From Streptomyces sp. LX-29 (GTDB lineage: Bacteria; Actinomycetota; Actinomycetes; Streptomycetales; Streptomycetaceae): a stretch of 64,000 nt of DNA. The notes beneath the pieces were generated by a model. The model did no database searches, had not been told where the DNA came from, and saw only the letters and a program-made list of their open reading frames with translations. A program made the translations under genes and the position numbers. Positions 1-8,263 of this stretch are shown piece after piece. Each line of letters opens with the position of its first letter. Positions within the stretch are counted from its first letter, which is position 1. The stretch is from contig NZ_CP089746.1 in the NCBI RefSeq assembly GCF_029541745.1, forward strand, positions 3,472,001 through 3,536,000. Reading direction: 5' to 3'.

Positions 1-1111
1 ACTCGCCCGTCGGACCAAGGCGAAGGAACTCATAGAGCGACTCGTTACGGACAGGCGGGTCACCTTCACCGAGCCCGACGACGCCACGGTGACGGAGTGG
101 CGACGCCTGATCGACTACGCGAAGCGCCACAGCCTCGTCCCTGAGGGCAAACGCATCGAAAGTCTCCGCATGTGGAATCGCGACCTGCAGATCTCTCTGG
201 TCGAGGGGCCACACCCCAACTCACTGCGTCAGAGGCCGGATGAGGCGCCGCCCGTCCACGTACCCACTCAGTTGCGCTCTCCGCATCCGGTCGTGACCGC
301 GCTGAGAGACGACGAGGGCCGACTCGTCATGCCCGCCCCGCTGCGCCGCCGATCGTTGCTACTGCTCCAGGGCCTCGCTGCCGAGGCAGTACATCGAGGG
401 CACAAGGTAAAGGAGCATGAAGTCCCCTCCCGCCGGCGTAGCCGTGCCTACACGTACAACGGGCGGCACTACCCCTCCAGCTACTCCCTCCGTGAGGGCG
501 AACTGAACCTGGTCGTGAACGGCTTCACCTACACCGTCACGATCCAGCAGGAGTCTCCCCAGTCCACCGACCCAGAACGCTCGAAGAGCCTCGTGATCGA
601 ACTCGGCTACAGCCGATCCAGCCGGCAGTCGCGCTGGGCCGATCGCAAGCGCTGGGTGCTGGAGGACATCCTGGGAGCCGTTCTCCGGGAGATCGAGACC
701 CGCGCGGTAGAAGACGCCCAGCGGAAGGCGGACGAGGAGCGGGCGAAGGCCGAGCGCGAGGTTCGCTGGCGGGCGGCCATGGAGAAGGCGAAGGACCTGG
801 CCGCGCAGGAACAGTATGCCGAGGTGATCCGTGCGCAGGCCGGCCAGTGGCAGGAAGCGGCAAGCCTGAGCGCGTACTGCAACGCCCTGGAGCGTCGGCT
901 GGAAGAGGCAGCCGGGGAAGACGAGGCGGCGGTGGCCTCGGCACGCGGGTGGTTGGCCTGGGCACGCCGATACGTTCAGAGCCTCGACCCGTTGACCCGC
1001 CTACCCGCCATGCCCACCCCTCGCGAACCGAAGCCCGAGGAGCTGGCGCCCTACCTGAACGGCTGGAGCCCACACGGCCCCGAAGCACACCGCGGCTGGG
1101 GAGCCCACTGA
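1..1111 (+). CDS. Hypothetical protein, 5' end cut off by the window
   Basis: The reading frame is open from base 2 to the stop at 1109-1111 and has no convincing start inside the window, so the true start lies upstream; the first in-window candidate start is at 89. The visible part has a central basic region, a beta-rich segment around GFTYTVTIQQE, and a charged helical stretch (QRKADEERAKAEREVRW) likely to form a coiled coil. The C-terminus is proline-rich. I recognise no catalytic motif and assign no function. It converges with the restriction-modification operon, with 95 bp between the two stop codons. Its position beside hsd genes in accessory DNA makes an island-borne gene likely, but that is inference. 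Confidence 0.75.
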   Translation, partial: LARRTKAKELIERLVTDRRVTFTEPDDATVTEWRRLIDYAKRHSLVPEGKRIESLRMWNRDLQISLVEGPHPNSLRQRPDEAPPVHVPTQLRSPHPVVTALRDDEGRLVMPAPLRRRSLLLLQGLAAEAVHRGHKVKEHEVPSRRRSRAYTYNGRHYPSSYSLREGELNLVVNGFTYTVTIQQESPQSTDPERSKSLVIELGYSRSSRQSRWADRKRWVLEDILGAVLREIETRAVEDAQRKADEERAKAEREVRWRAAMEKAKDLAAQEQYAEVIRAQAGQWQEAASLSAYCNALERRLEEAAGEDEAAVASARGWLAWARRYVQSLDPLTRLPAMPTPREPKPEELAPYLNGWSPHGPEAHRGWGAH

Positions 1112-1206
1112 GGAGAAACGGGAACTTCACACGAGGCGCTCCCACACCGAGCTAGTGCTGGCCTCGCACCTTGGGCTAGACCGGCACGGGCGAAAGATCC
1201 CCGGAC

Positions 1207-2784
1207 CTACGCTTCCGCGATGACTTCCTCGGCTGCGACGTCCGGCTTGACCTCGCCGCCCAGTGCCTCGGCGATAGCCTCAAACTCGGCGAGGGCGGCC
1301 TGGAGGTCCTCCACGATCTCCTGGGCGATGACCTCGGGAGGAAGCAGGCTGTCAGCGTCATCGAGCGCCGGGTCCTTCAGCCAGGTGATGTCGAGGTTGA
1401 CCTTGTCGCGGGCAATGAGCTCCTCGTACGTGAACCGCTTGAAGCGGCCGTCCTCGGTCTCCTTACGCGCCGAGCGGTCGTCCGCCTTGTACGCCTCAAT
1501 AAAGTCGGCCAGGTCGGCGAGGTGCAGGGGACGCTTCTTGAGGGTGAAGTGCATCCCGGTCCGGAAGTCGTACACCCAGACCTCGGACGTGTTGGGTACG
1601 TCGTCGGCCCGCGGGGCCTTCTTCTCGAAGAACAGGACGTTCGCCTTGACGCCGCCGGCGTAGAAGATGCCCGTGGGCAGGCGCAGGATCGTGTGGAGGT
1701 TGAACTCCTGGAGCAGCCGCCGTCGGATCTTCTCGCCAGCCCCACCTTCAAACAGCACGTTGTCGGGAAGGACGACCGCCGCGCGGCCGTCCATCTCCAG
1801 CAGCGACATGATGTGCTGCAGGAAGTTCAGCTGCTTGTTGGTGGTCGTCGCGCGAAAATCAGACCGGTCGTAGGTGATGTCTTCTCGGTCGGTCTTGCCG
1901 TCTGTGCCGACCACGGTGATCGCCGATTTCTTGCCGAACGGCGGATTGGCGAGAACAAGCGAAGCACGCCGGGAGGGCGCGTCGGCGAGCGCATCACCCG
2001 TGGTAATGAGGGACTCACCGCCAGCCTCTCCGATGCCGTGCAGCAGCATGTTCATCGCGGCAAGACGGGCCGTGCCAGGTACGAGCTCATTGCCCCAAAT
2101 CGTCCCCTGCCCAAGCGCCAGTCGCTGGTCTCGGGAAAGCCCCTTGAGGTGGTGCTCGCGGATGTAACTGTGCGCCGCGATCAGGAAGCCAGCGGTCCCG
2201 CAGGCCGGGTCGGTGATGGTGTCCTTGGGGCCGGGCTGCATCACCTGCACCATGGCGTCGATCAGGGGGCGCGGCGTGAAGTATTGGCCAGCACCCGTCT
2301 TCGTGTCCTCGGCCCCCTTGGCGAGCAGTCCCTCGTAGGCGTCTCCCTTGAGGTCGGTACCCTCCAAGACCCAGTCGGTCTTGCCAATCAGCTCGACAAC
2401 CAGTTTCTCAAGCAGGGCGGGCTCGGTGATCCGGTTCTGTGCTTTGGCGAAGACCGTTCCCAGAGTGGTGCCGGGATGCTTGCCGAGCTCGGTGAGCAAC
2501 AGGCGATAGTGCGCCTCCAGCTCCTCGCCACGCTTCGAGACAAGCGACTGCCAGTCCAGTCCGGACGGAACGACGGGAGCCGTGGCCTCCTGAGCAAACG
2601 GGTCAGCAGCTAGCTCATCCGCCATCTTGAGAAAGAGGAGATAAGAGAGCTGCTCAACGTACTCGATGGTCGACAGACCGTTGTCGCGCAAGACGTTGCA
2701 GTAATTCCACAGCTTGGCGACGAGTGAGTTCGTTTGTGCGACAGCCTTGGCAGGGACGGTCGAGGTGGTCTCAGTAATGCTCAT
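1207..2784 (-). CDS. hsdM: Type I restriction-modification DNA methyltransferase subunit HsdM
   Basis: Modification subunit of a type I system, 525 residues, a normal length. It transfers methyl from S-adenosylmethionine to the N6 of adenine in the sequence chosen by HsdS. An N-terminal helical HsdM_N region is followed by the methyltransferase core. SAM-binding motif I reads DPACGTAGF near residue 193, and the catalytic motif IV reads NPPFG near residue 281, the amino-methylase signature. The C-terminus is acidic and helical, as expected for contacts with HsdS. It is the last gene of the operon: its start codon overlaps the hsdS stop by one base. Identification is firm; the recognition sequence cannot be read from this gene. 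Confidence 0.96.
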   Translation of the reverse strand: MSITETTSTVPAKAVAQTNSLVAKLWNYCNVLRDNGLSTIEYVEQLSYLLFLKMADELAADPFAQEATAPVVPSGLDWQSLVSKRGEELEAHYRLLLTELGKHPGTTLGTVFAKAQNRITEPALLEKLVVELIGKTDWVLEGTDLKGDAYEGLLAKGAEDTKTGAGQYFTPRPLIDAMVQVMQPGPKDTITDPACGTAGFLIAAHSYIREHHLKGLSRDQRLALGQGTIWGNELVPGTARLAAMNMLLHGIGEAGGESLITTGDALADAPSRRASLVLANPPFGKKSAITVVGTDGKTDREDITYDRSDFRATTTNKQLNFLQHIMSLLEMDGRAAVVLPDNVLFEGGAGEKIRRRLLQEFNLHTILRLPTGIFYAGGVKANVLFFEKKAPRADDVPNTSEVWVYDFRTGMHFTLKKRPLHLADLADFIEAYKADDRSARKETEDGRFKRFTYEELIARDKVNLDITWLKDPALDDADSLLPPEVIAQEIVEDLQAALAEFEAIAEALGGEVKPDVAAEEVIAEA

Positions 2785-4214
2785 CAGAGCTCGAACTCCT
2801 GCTGAATCGCGGTGTGGAGGGTAGAGACATTCGAGGGTGCCGGGGCTGGTTTAAGCTCTGCGCCTGCCGTCTTGCGCGGCCGACGAGCGCGAATAGCCCT
2901 CGTCGGCTTGCCCGACGAGGCACGTTCAGCCCGAATCCGATCGAGAAGGGCGCTGGCGGGTTCGTCCGTAGCATCCTGCGGCACGAGAGCGCCGGTGAAA
3001 GCGCGGCTGAGTAGCGCCTTGCGAAGGCTCTGGGCGCGACAGAGGCCCTGCTCCAACCCCCGCTCCAACGCGTCTGCATCTGTGAGTAGTTCTTCGCAGC
3101 GTTGAACAAGCCGCTTCTGCTCTTCCAGCGGCGGAATCGGGAACTCGACAGCCTTCAAGCGCTTAGACGAAAGATGGGCGATGTTCGTTGTGATTCGAAC
3201 CTCACGCATAAACCGACGAGCGTGCAGATGCCGCCGGAAGACCATCAGCGCCCATTCCGGCAACACGTCTGGACGGGCCCGAAAACGCAGCAAACTATTC
3301 GTAAAGGCCACGTTGGCTGGCTGACCTCGATATAGCGCAGGGCGGCCGACCAAATGCGGACTCTGCCCTTCATTGAGCAAGACGTCCCCTGGTTCGAGTT
3401 TGTACCGCTCGAACACGCCAGTAAAGTCCATCTCCATAACATCGGTCGTATCGATCCGATCTTCGAAGACGTTAGCGACCCGCAGGTAGGGGTGCATCTC
3501 CGGACCGTGATGCCAATCCGGGTGTCGCTGTCGGCCAAGGTCGATGGAGCCGGCCTCGCCAACCGTCGTAACCTCCCAAGACTTGGGACTACGCTCAGGC
3601 ACCAGGGAAAGGAGAACGGCCCTGCGGAACGCGGAGACCTTTCGATGAGCAGCCTTTAGCTCTCTCACGGCCGCGTCGATGCGAGAAAGATGATCGTCGA
3701 GAGCCTCAACAATTCGGTGCTGCTCAGGAAGCGAAGGGAGCGCAATTCGAACGCGCTTAACCTTGGCCGTACTGAGAGTGTAGAGCCCGCTAGTGGTTTG
3801 AGCGACTTCTCGCAATTGGCTGGAGACAAACGGAGAGTTCCAGGCAAGTTCGAGAAAATTGGGATCAACCGCAGGGCCCGGCCGCACTCGAATCAAGTGA
3901 TTCTGGTGAACCGCATCATCGATTCCACCACGCCACATAGCCGCCCTGCCGATCTGACTAGGGCTGCCATTCCCTTCGACCACGAGCAAGTCGCCAACTT
4001 GGAGGCGGAATCGATCGATCTCGCCATCGAAAAGCTCGATCAGATGCACGTCTTCAAGGTCAAGCCAGCCCCGCCCGACGTTGGCAACACGAAGGAATGG
4101 GTAGACGTTATCCACTGGGCGGCGCTTTTGCTGCTTCTGAATCCCGCCAGCAATTTCAGCGACTTCCTCAAGCTGGGCCAAAACCCAACCCGATGGAAGT
4201 TCCACGTTACTCAA
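2784..4214 (-). CDS. hsdS: Type I restriction-modification specificity subunit HsdS
   Basis: Specificity subunit, 476 residues, with two target-recognition halves. Each half begins with a PYLRVANV-like segment (residues about 38-46 and again near 243) and ends in a conserved helical spacer (PSLPEQHRIV and PPLEEQKRLV), the classic HsdS duplication that reads the two halves of a bipartite target. After the second spacer an unusually long basic, Pro/Ala-rich tail of about 80 residues runs to the C-terminus. The start overlaps the hsdR stop by 4 bp (ATGA), implying translational coupling. GC content is visibly lower than in the flanking genes, which is common for hypervariable hsdS genes exchanged between strains. 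Confidence 0.95.
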   Translation of the reverse strand: MSNVELPSGWVLAQLEEVAEIAGGIQKQQKRRPVDNVYPFLRVANVGRGWLDLEDVHLIELFDGEIDRFRLQVGDLLVVEGNGSPSQIGRAAMWRGGIDDAVHQNHLIRVRPGPAVDPNFLELAWNSPFVSSQLREVAQTTSGLYTLSTAKVKRVRIALPSLPEQHRIVEALDDHLSRIDAAVRELKAAHRKVSAFRRAVLLSLVPERSPKSWEVTTVGEAGSIDLGRQRHPDWHHGPEMHPYLRVANVFEDRIDTTDVMEMDFTGVFERYKLEPGDVLLNEGQSPHLVGRPALYRGQPANVAFTNSLLRFRARPDVLPEWALMVFRRHLHARRFMREVRITTNIAHLSSKRLKAVEFPIPPLEEQKRLVQRCEELLTDADALERGLEQGLCRAQSLRKALLSRAFTGALVPQDATDEPASALLDRIRAERASSGKPTRAIRARRPRKTAGAELKPAPAPSNVSTLHTAIQQEFEL

Positions 4215-7200
4215 GCCAGTTCTCGATTCAACTCATTCAGGAAGTCGTGGGGGTTGCGCCCCGGAAAGGCCAACGCCAGACCCCTGCCGCCGCCGCGGCT
4301 GACGAACGGTTCGGCTCGGAAGTCCGGCGGGGCGATGCCCACGTCGCTGGCGACGACGTCGCGGATGGCTTCAAGCCACCACATCTGGTCCTCCGTGAAC
4401 TCCACACCGGCCTGCCGCTGCCGAAGCAGCCAGCCTTCGAAGCGCTCCTCTACCGTCTCACGGTACGGCTTCAGCTCCGAATCTACGCCGAGCTCGTACC
4501 GGATGAGCGAGATGAGGTCGGGCACGCCGGCCTCTTTACCCGGCTGCTCGCTGGCGCGGCCCAGGTCCTCGTAGTACGTCCACAGGACCTGCGGGGTCCA
4601 GGCGAAATCAGGGCGTCGGATCTTGTCGGCCAGCTCCTTGAGCGCCGCATACGCCTCTGTCGGAGCGACCGAGCGGGGGCTGGAGAGCGCAATGGAGATC
4701 GCGGCGATCTTGTCGCGTTCGTCCTTGAGCAAGCGACTCCAACGGTTGACCTGCTCGCGTGCCCGCTCCTCGCGGGGAATCGCGTGAACGTTGGTGACGG
4801 CGACCGCAGTGGTCTCATCCATCACGTAGTCCTTATCCCGGCGGATCTCGATGATCAGCCGGCGCAGGTCGGGGCTGGCGGTGAGCGGGGCGACGGCAGA
4901 AACGATCAGTGCGTGAGCTGCCTTCTCGCCGCCCTCTGCCATGGCCCGGTCCTGCCTGTCGGGGTCGGCGGCCTGGACGATCTTGCTCGCGATATTCGAG
5001 AGGGTGAGGCCACCTGCCGCCTTGGTGATCTGATCGCGCTCGCCATCGTTGAGCTGCTGGTTCAGGCGGGCGAGGCGCCCGGCAAGGATCTCCGCCTCCG
5101 CGGCGGTGATCGACTTGGTGCCAGCCTTGTCGAGGAGCTTGGCCAAGGAGACCTGGCGCTCCCCGGCCGGAACGAGCGGTCGTGCATCCACAAGCGGGGA
5201 GTCGGTAACGCCGACTGCGTCCACGAGGACGAAGCGTTCCTTGCGCACCCGCGCGTCTCCGCCCGGAGTCACCTCAAGCAGCTCGGTGGCGTCGATGGTG
5301 CGGGCGCCACGTCCCTTCATCTGCTCGAAGAGGACCGCGCTGCGCACTTCCCGCAGGAAGATCACGCACTCCAGCGCCTTGACGTCCGTGCCAGTCGCGA
5401 TCATGTCGACGGTCACGGCAATCCGCAGGCGGGGGGACGTCCGCAGGGCACGAATCAGCTCGTCAGGGTCCTCGCCGGCCTTGCGGCTCTTGTACGTGAT
5501 CTTTTTGGCGAACTCGTCCCCCCGCCCGAAGACCTCCTTGGCCTGAGCAAGAACGTCCTCGGCGTGGTCCTCACCAACCGCGAAGATCAGCGTCTTAGGG
5601 ACTTCCTTGCGGCCGGGGAACCACCGCTGCCAGTTGTCCCGATAGGCGGTGAGAACGGCTCGGATCTCGTCGACGGCCACCACCGAGCGTCCGATCTGAC
5701 GGGTGGTGTAGGTGAAGTCGTCCGCGAGCTGCTCATAGCGCTGGTAGCGGGTCTTCCGGTCACGGATCTTGACCGTCGTGCCCTCTTCTATGGTCGCGCC
5801 GCCGTTCTCCCGCAAATCTGTGTGGATGCGGATGACGTCGAAGTCGACGTTGACGCCATCGGCTACAGCCTGGGGATAGGTGTACTCGGAGACCAGGTTC
5901 CGGCCGAAGAAGCCGAGGGTCTGCAGAGTCGGAGTGGCTGTCAGCCCGACGAGGTGGGCGTCGAAGTACTCCAGCACCGCGCGCCACAAGCCATAGATGG
6001 AGCGGTGGCACTCGTCCACGATGATCAGGTCGAAGGACTCGATCGGCACGGCGGGGTTGTAGCCCACCTCGATGGGCTTATCTGCGGCGTAGGACTCTTC
6101 GTACGCCGTGTCGTCGTTCGCCTCGTCGACCGGGTCGTCGTCGACGAGCTGCTCGCCAGTCAGCAGGCGGTACATCTTCTGGATCGTGCAGATCACCACC
6201 GAGCTGCTGTCCTGCAGTCCTGCGGCGCCCAGGCGCTCGACGTTGTAGATGTCGGAGAACTTGCGGCCGTCGTCCGGGGTCGTGAACTTCCGGAACTCGT
6301 CCAGCGCCTGCTTACCGAGGTTGTTTCGGTCCACCAGAAACAGCACGCGACGGGCTCGGGCGTGCTTGAGCAGCCGGTACGTCTGGGAAACGGCGGTGTA
6401 GGTCTTGCCCGCGCCGGTCGCCATCTGAATCAGAGCACGTGGCTTGCCCAGGGCGAGCGAGCTCTCCAGGCCCTTGATCGCCTCGATCTGTGCCGGACGC
6501 AAGCCGTTGCGGTGCAGCTCCGGAATGCTGCGCAGGGCATCGCGGAAGGTCGGCGTCGCCGGGTGCTCCTCGGCACGCCGCATCCAGTCGGCGATGGTCT
6601 CCGGCTTGTGGAAGGCGAACACCTCACGGGAGCGCGCCTCGGGGTCCAAGCGGTTGATGAAGTACGTCTCGGTACCCGTGGTCGCGTATCGGAAGGCGAA
6701 CGGCTCGTCCTCGCGCCACACGGCGGGCCGGTGCTCCTTGAGCACTCCGCCCGCGTAGCGGTCGTTCTGCGCGACCGCGCTGGCCAGATGCGTGCCCTCA
6801 CGCTTGGCCTCGATAACGCCGGCAATCTGTCCGTCCACGTACAGGACGTAATCGGCCCGTCCCGTGGCGAGCGTGAACTCACGCACGGCCACACCACGAC
6901 CGGCCATCGGATTGACCTCGCTGCGGTCCTGCACCACCCAGCCGGCGGCGCGCAGGAGCTTGTCGATCTCCTTGCGGGCTTCGATCTCGTTCAGCGGAGC
7001 CCGCCGCTGTGCACGATGGATGATCGCGTCGCGGGCCGCCGGATCGACCTTGCGCGGGGCCTGACGGGCCTCTTCATATGCGGCCGTCTGAGCAACGCGC
7101 ATCTCGGCGACCTGCGCTGCCAACTGCTCAATCTGGGCCAGGAGCTCCGTGTTGTTCGCGCTGGCACTGGCGATGAGGCGTTCCGCCTCAGCCCGTGCCT

Positions 7201-7780
7201 TCCGCTCGGCCTCCAGCTCGCTCGCGGACTCGGTGAGGCGCGTGCGCGCCTCGGTCAGTGCCTGACGGTGGCCGTCCAGGGCCTCGTTCAGCTCCGCGAC
7301 CTCGCCCGGATCCGAGATGCGGTCGATCGCTTGCGGGTCCGTCGGTGGCACGAACTCCGCCACCGTGCGGCGCCCGGAGATCGCGTCGTGGAACCACAGG
7401 CCGAGCTTGTAGCAGACCCGTACGGCATCCAGCGCTCGTGCCGTGTCGAACAGATGAGCATGAGCGGCTTTGTTGCGATCCACCCGCAGCTGATCGAAAT
7501 CCCGGCGCGTCTCGGGGACCAGGACGCCGGCCCGAGTCAGGGCGGTCAGCCGGTCGATCTGTCGGTTGCCCTCAACCCGCATGCCGATCCGGGTGATCAG
7601 CTCCTCTGCGAGGACCTCACCGAACTGGCCCGCCTGGACGAGCGAGGAGTTCGGATTCGTGAAGACCGTTGCCTCGGCCTGGGCACCGTAGAGCGACAGC
7701 AGGGGCTTCAGCGGGTAGAGGATGCCGAAGTTCGGGGACGACTTCGCCAGTTTCTGCAGTCGCGCGTCCATGTCCCCCAC
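4211..7780 (-). CDS. hsdR: Type I restriction endonuclease subunit HsdR with N-terminal DUF4145
   Basis: Motor and nuclease subunit, 1189 residues. The first ~110 residues resemble DUF4145 (the segment DFDQLRVDRNKAAH is typical). A coiled-coil region (residues about 150-230) follows, then the HSDR_N nuclease domain with a readable D...E-x-K core (RADYVLYVDG then IEAKREG), then a superfamily 2 motor. Walker A is ATGAGKTYT near residue 457 and the DEAD-like box is DECH near residue 590. The C-terminal region fits the EcoEI_R_C class. It is the first gene of an R-S-M operon, so restriction subunit is made before methylase. An alternative start four codons in is possible. Role: ATP-driven translocation and cleavage of unmodified DNA. 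Confidence 0.95.
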   Translation of the reverse strand: MGDMDARLQKLAKSSPNFGILYPLKPLLSLYGAQAEATVFTNPNSSLVQAGQFGEVLAEELITRIGMRVEGNRQIDRLTALTRAGVLVPETRRDFDQLRVDRNKAAHAHLFDTARALDAVRVCYKLGLWFHDAISGRRTVAEFVPPTDPQAIDRISDPGEVAELNEALDGHRQALTEARTRLTESASELEAERKARAEAERLIASASANNTELLAQIEQLAAQVAEMRVAQTAAYEEARQAPRKVDPAARDAIIHRAQRRAPLNEIEARKEIDKLLRAAGWVVQDRSEVNPMAGRGVAVREFTLATGRADYVLYVDGQIAGVIEAKREGTHLASAVAQNDRYAGGVLKEHRPAVWREDEPFAFRYATTGTETYFINRLDPEARSREVFAFHKPETIADWMRRAEEHPATPTFRDALRSIPELHRNGLRPAQIEAIKGLESSLALGKPRALIQMATGAGKTYTAVSQTYRLLKHARARRVLFLVDRNNLGKQALDEFRKFTTPDDGRKFSDIYNVERLGAAGLQDSSSVVICTIQKMYRLLTGEQLVDDDPVDEANDDTAYEESYAADKPIEVGYNPAVPIESFDLIIVDECHRSIYGLWRAVLEYFDAHLVGLTATPTLQTLGFFGRNLVSEYTYPQAVADGVNVDFDVIRIHTDLRENGGATIEEGTTVKIRDRKTRYQRYEQLADDFTYTTRQIGRSVVAVDEIRAVLTAYRDNWQRWFPGRKEVPKTLIFAVGEDHAEDVLAQAKEVFGRGDEFAKKITYKSRKAGEDPDELIRALRTSPRLRIAVTVDMIATGTDVKALECVIFLREVRSAVLFEQMKGRGARTIDATELLEVTPGGDARVRKERFVLVDAVGVTDSPLVDARPLVPAGERQVSLAKLLDKAGTKSITAAEAEILAGRLARLNQQLNDGERDQITKAAGGLTLSNIASKIVQAADPDRQDRAMAEGGEKAAHALIVSAVAPLTASPDLRRLIIEIRRDKDYVMDETTAVAVTNVHAIPREERAREQVNRWSRLLKDERDKIAAISIALSSPRSVAPTEAYAALKELADKIRRPDFAWTPQVLWTYYEDLGRASEQPGKEAGVPDLISLIRYELGVDSELKPYRETVEERFEGWLLRQRQAGVEFTEDQMWWLEAIRDVVASDVGIAPPDFRAEPFVSRGGGRGLALAFPGRNPHDFLNELNRELA

Positions 7781-7962
7781 CGGCTACTCCGTCCTCGTGG
7801 CGCCTGGTCATGATGCTGCTCTGCTGTGTCGTACTGGCGCACAGTGTAGAAGGACGTACTAGGCGGGAGGGGAGGGTCGGCCCAGCGGACTTGGCCACTT
7901 CGCGAGGAGTGCGTTGGGCAGAACTGGCAAGAGACCATGTCGCAGTGAGGTCGCGTTTTCCG
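7781..7962. other. Divergent intergenic region upstream of hsdR
   Basis: This is the hsdR side of the 483-bp gap between the divergent hsdR and aspS genes. It must hold the hsd promoter, and the AT-richer stretch around 7830-7860 (minus strand TTCTACACTGTG) is the best place for it, but I see no strong consensus -10/-35 pair. There is no reading frame with gene-like composition. The aspS half of the gap is annotated separately. Confidence 0.4.
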
Positions 7963-7992
7963 TTGCCGGGCCGACAGGCGCCGCCCTATCCT
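7963..7992 (+). promoter_or_regulatory. Predicted promoter of the T-box/aspS transcript
   Basis: TTGCCG at 7963-7968 and TATCCT at 7987-7992 are separated by 18 bp, a good match to a housekeeping Streptomyces promoter. The predicted transcription start near 7999 lies just before the first T-box stem I nucleotides (GACGAGTA at 8013), consistent with a leader of about 265 nt. Confidence 0.55.
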
Positions 7993-7998
7993 CATGAC

Positions 7999-8263
7999 AA
8001 CGCGTTGACGGAGACGAGTAGCCGAAGGATCACGCGAGCCAAGAGAGCTGCCGGTAGCTGGGAAGGCAGTCTCGCATCCTGGGTGAAGACCCTCCCGAGC
8101 GCGGGGAGGAACGGCTTTAGCCCAATGCCCCGCCGGCTGGCCCCCGTGACCGGGCCTGAATGAGGTCGCCCCTGACCGGCGGCGGCAAAGGCGTGGTGGC
8201 ACCGCGAGTACCCTTCTCGCCCACGCTCCCAAGGGATCATGACGACGCCCTTGGAGGGCTGCG
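7999..8263 (+). promoter_or_regulatory. T-box riboswitch leader, Asp (GAC) specifier, translational type
   Basis: The leader shows the diagnostic T-box parts. Stem I starts at GACGAGTA (8013) and pairs in steps: GGAT 8027-8030 with ATCC 8076-8079, GCGAG 8034-8038 with CTCGC 8071-8075, and CTGCC with GGCAG around the apical loop; AGAGAG sits on the 5' side. The specifier loop contains GTGAAGACCC, with GAC (Asp) at 8088-8090. The antisequestrator has helix GCGTGG 8191-8196 with CCACGC 8221-8226, the 7-nt bulge TGGCACC at 8197-8203, and helix GCGAG 8204-8208 with CTCGC 8216-8220. TGGC is complementary to GCCA-3', the end expected for tRNA-Asp. The alternative hairpin pairs CCAAGGG (8229-8235) with CCCTTGG (8248-8254) and covers the Shine-Dalgarno GGAGG at 8253-8257. 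There is no U-tract, so control is probably at translation: uncharged tRNA-Asp would open the ribosome binding site. Confidence 0.9.

Noticed and set aside
4097-7813. Open frame of more than 1200 codons on the plus strand across hsdR
   Set aside because: It is the antisense shadow of hsdR, whose product has clear motor and nuclease motifs. The plus frame shows no recognisable domain.
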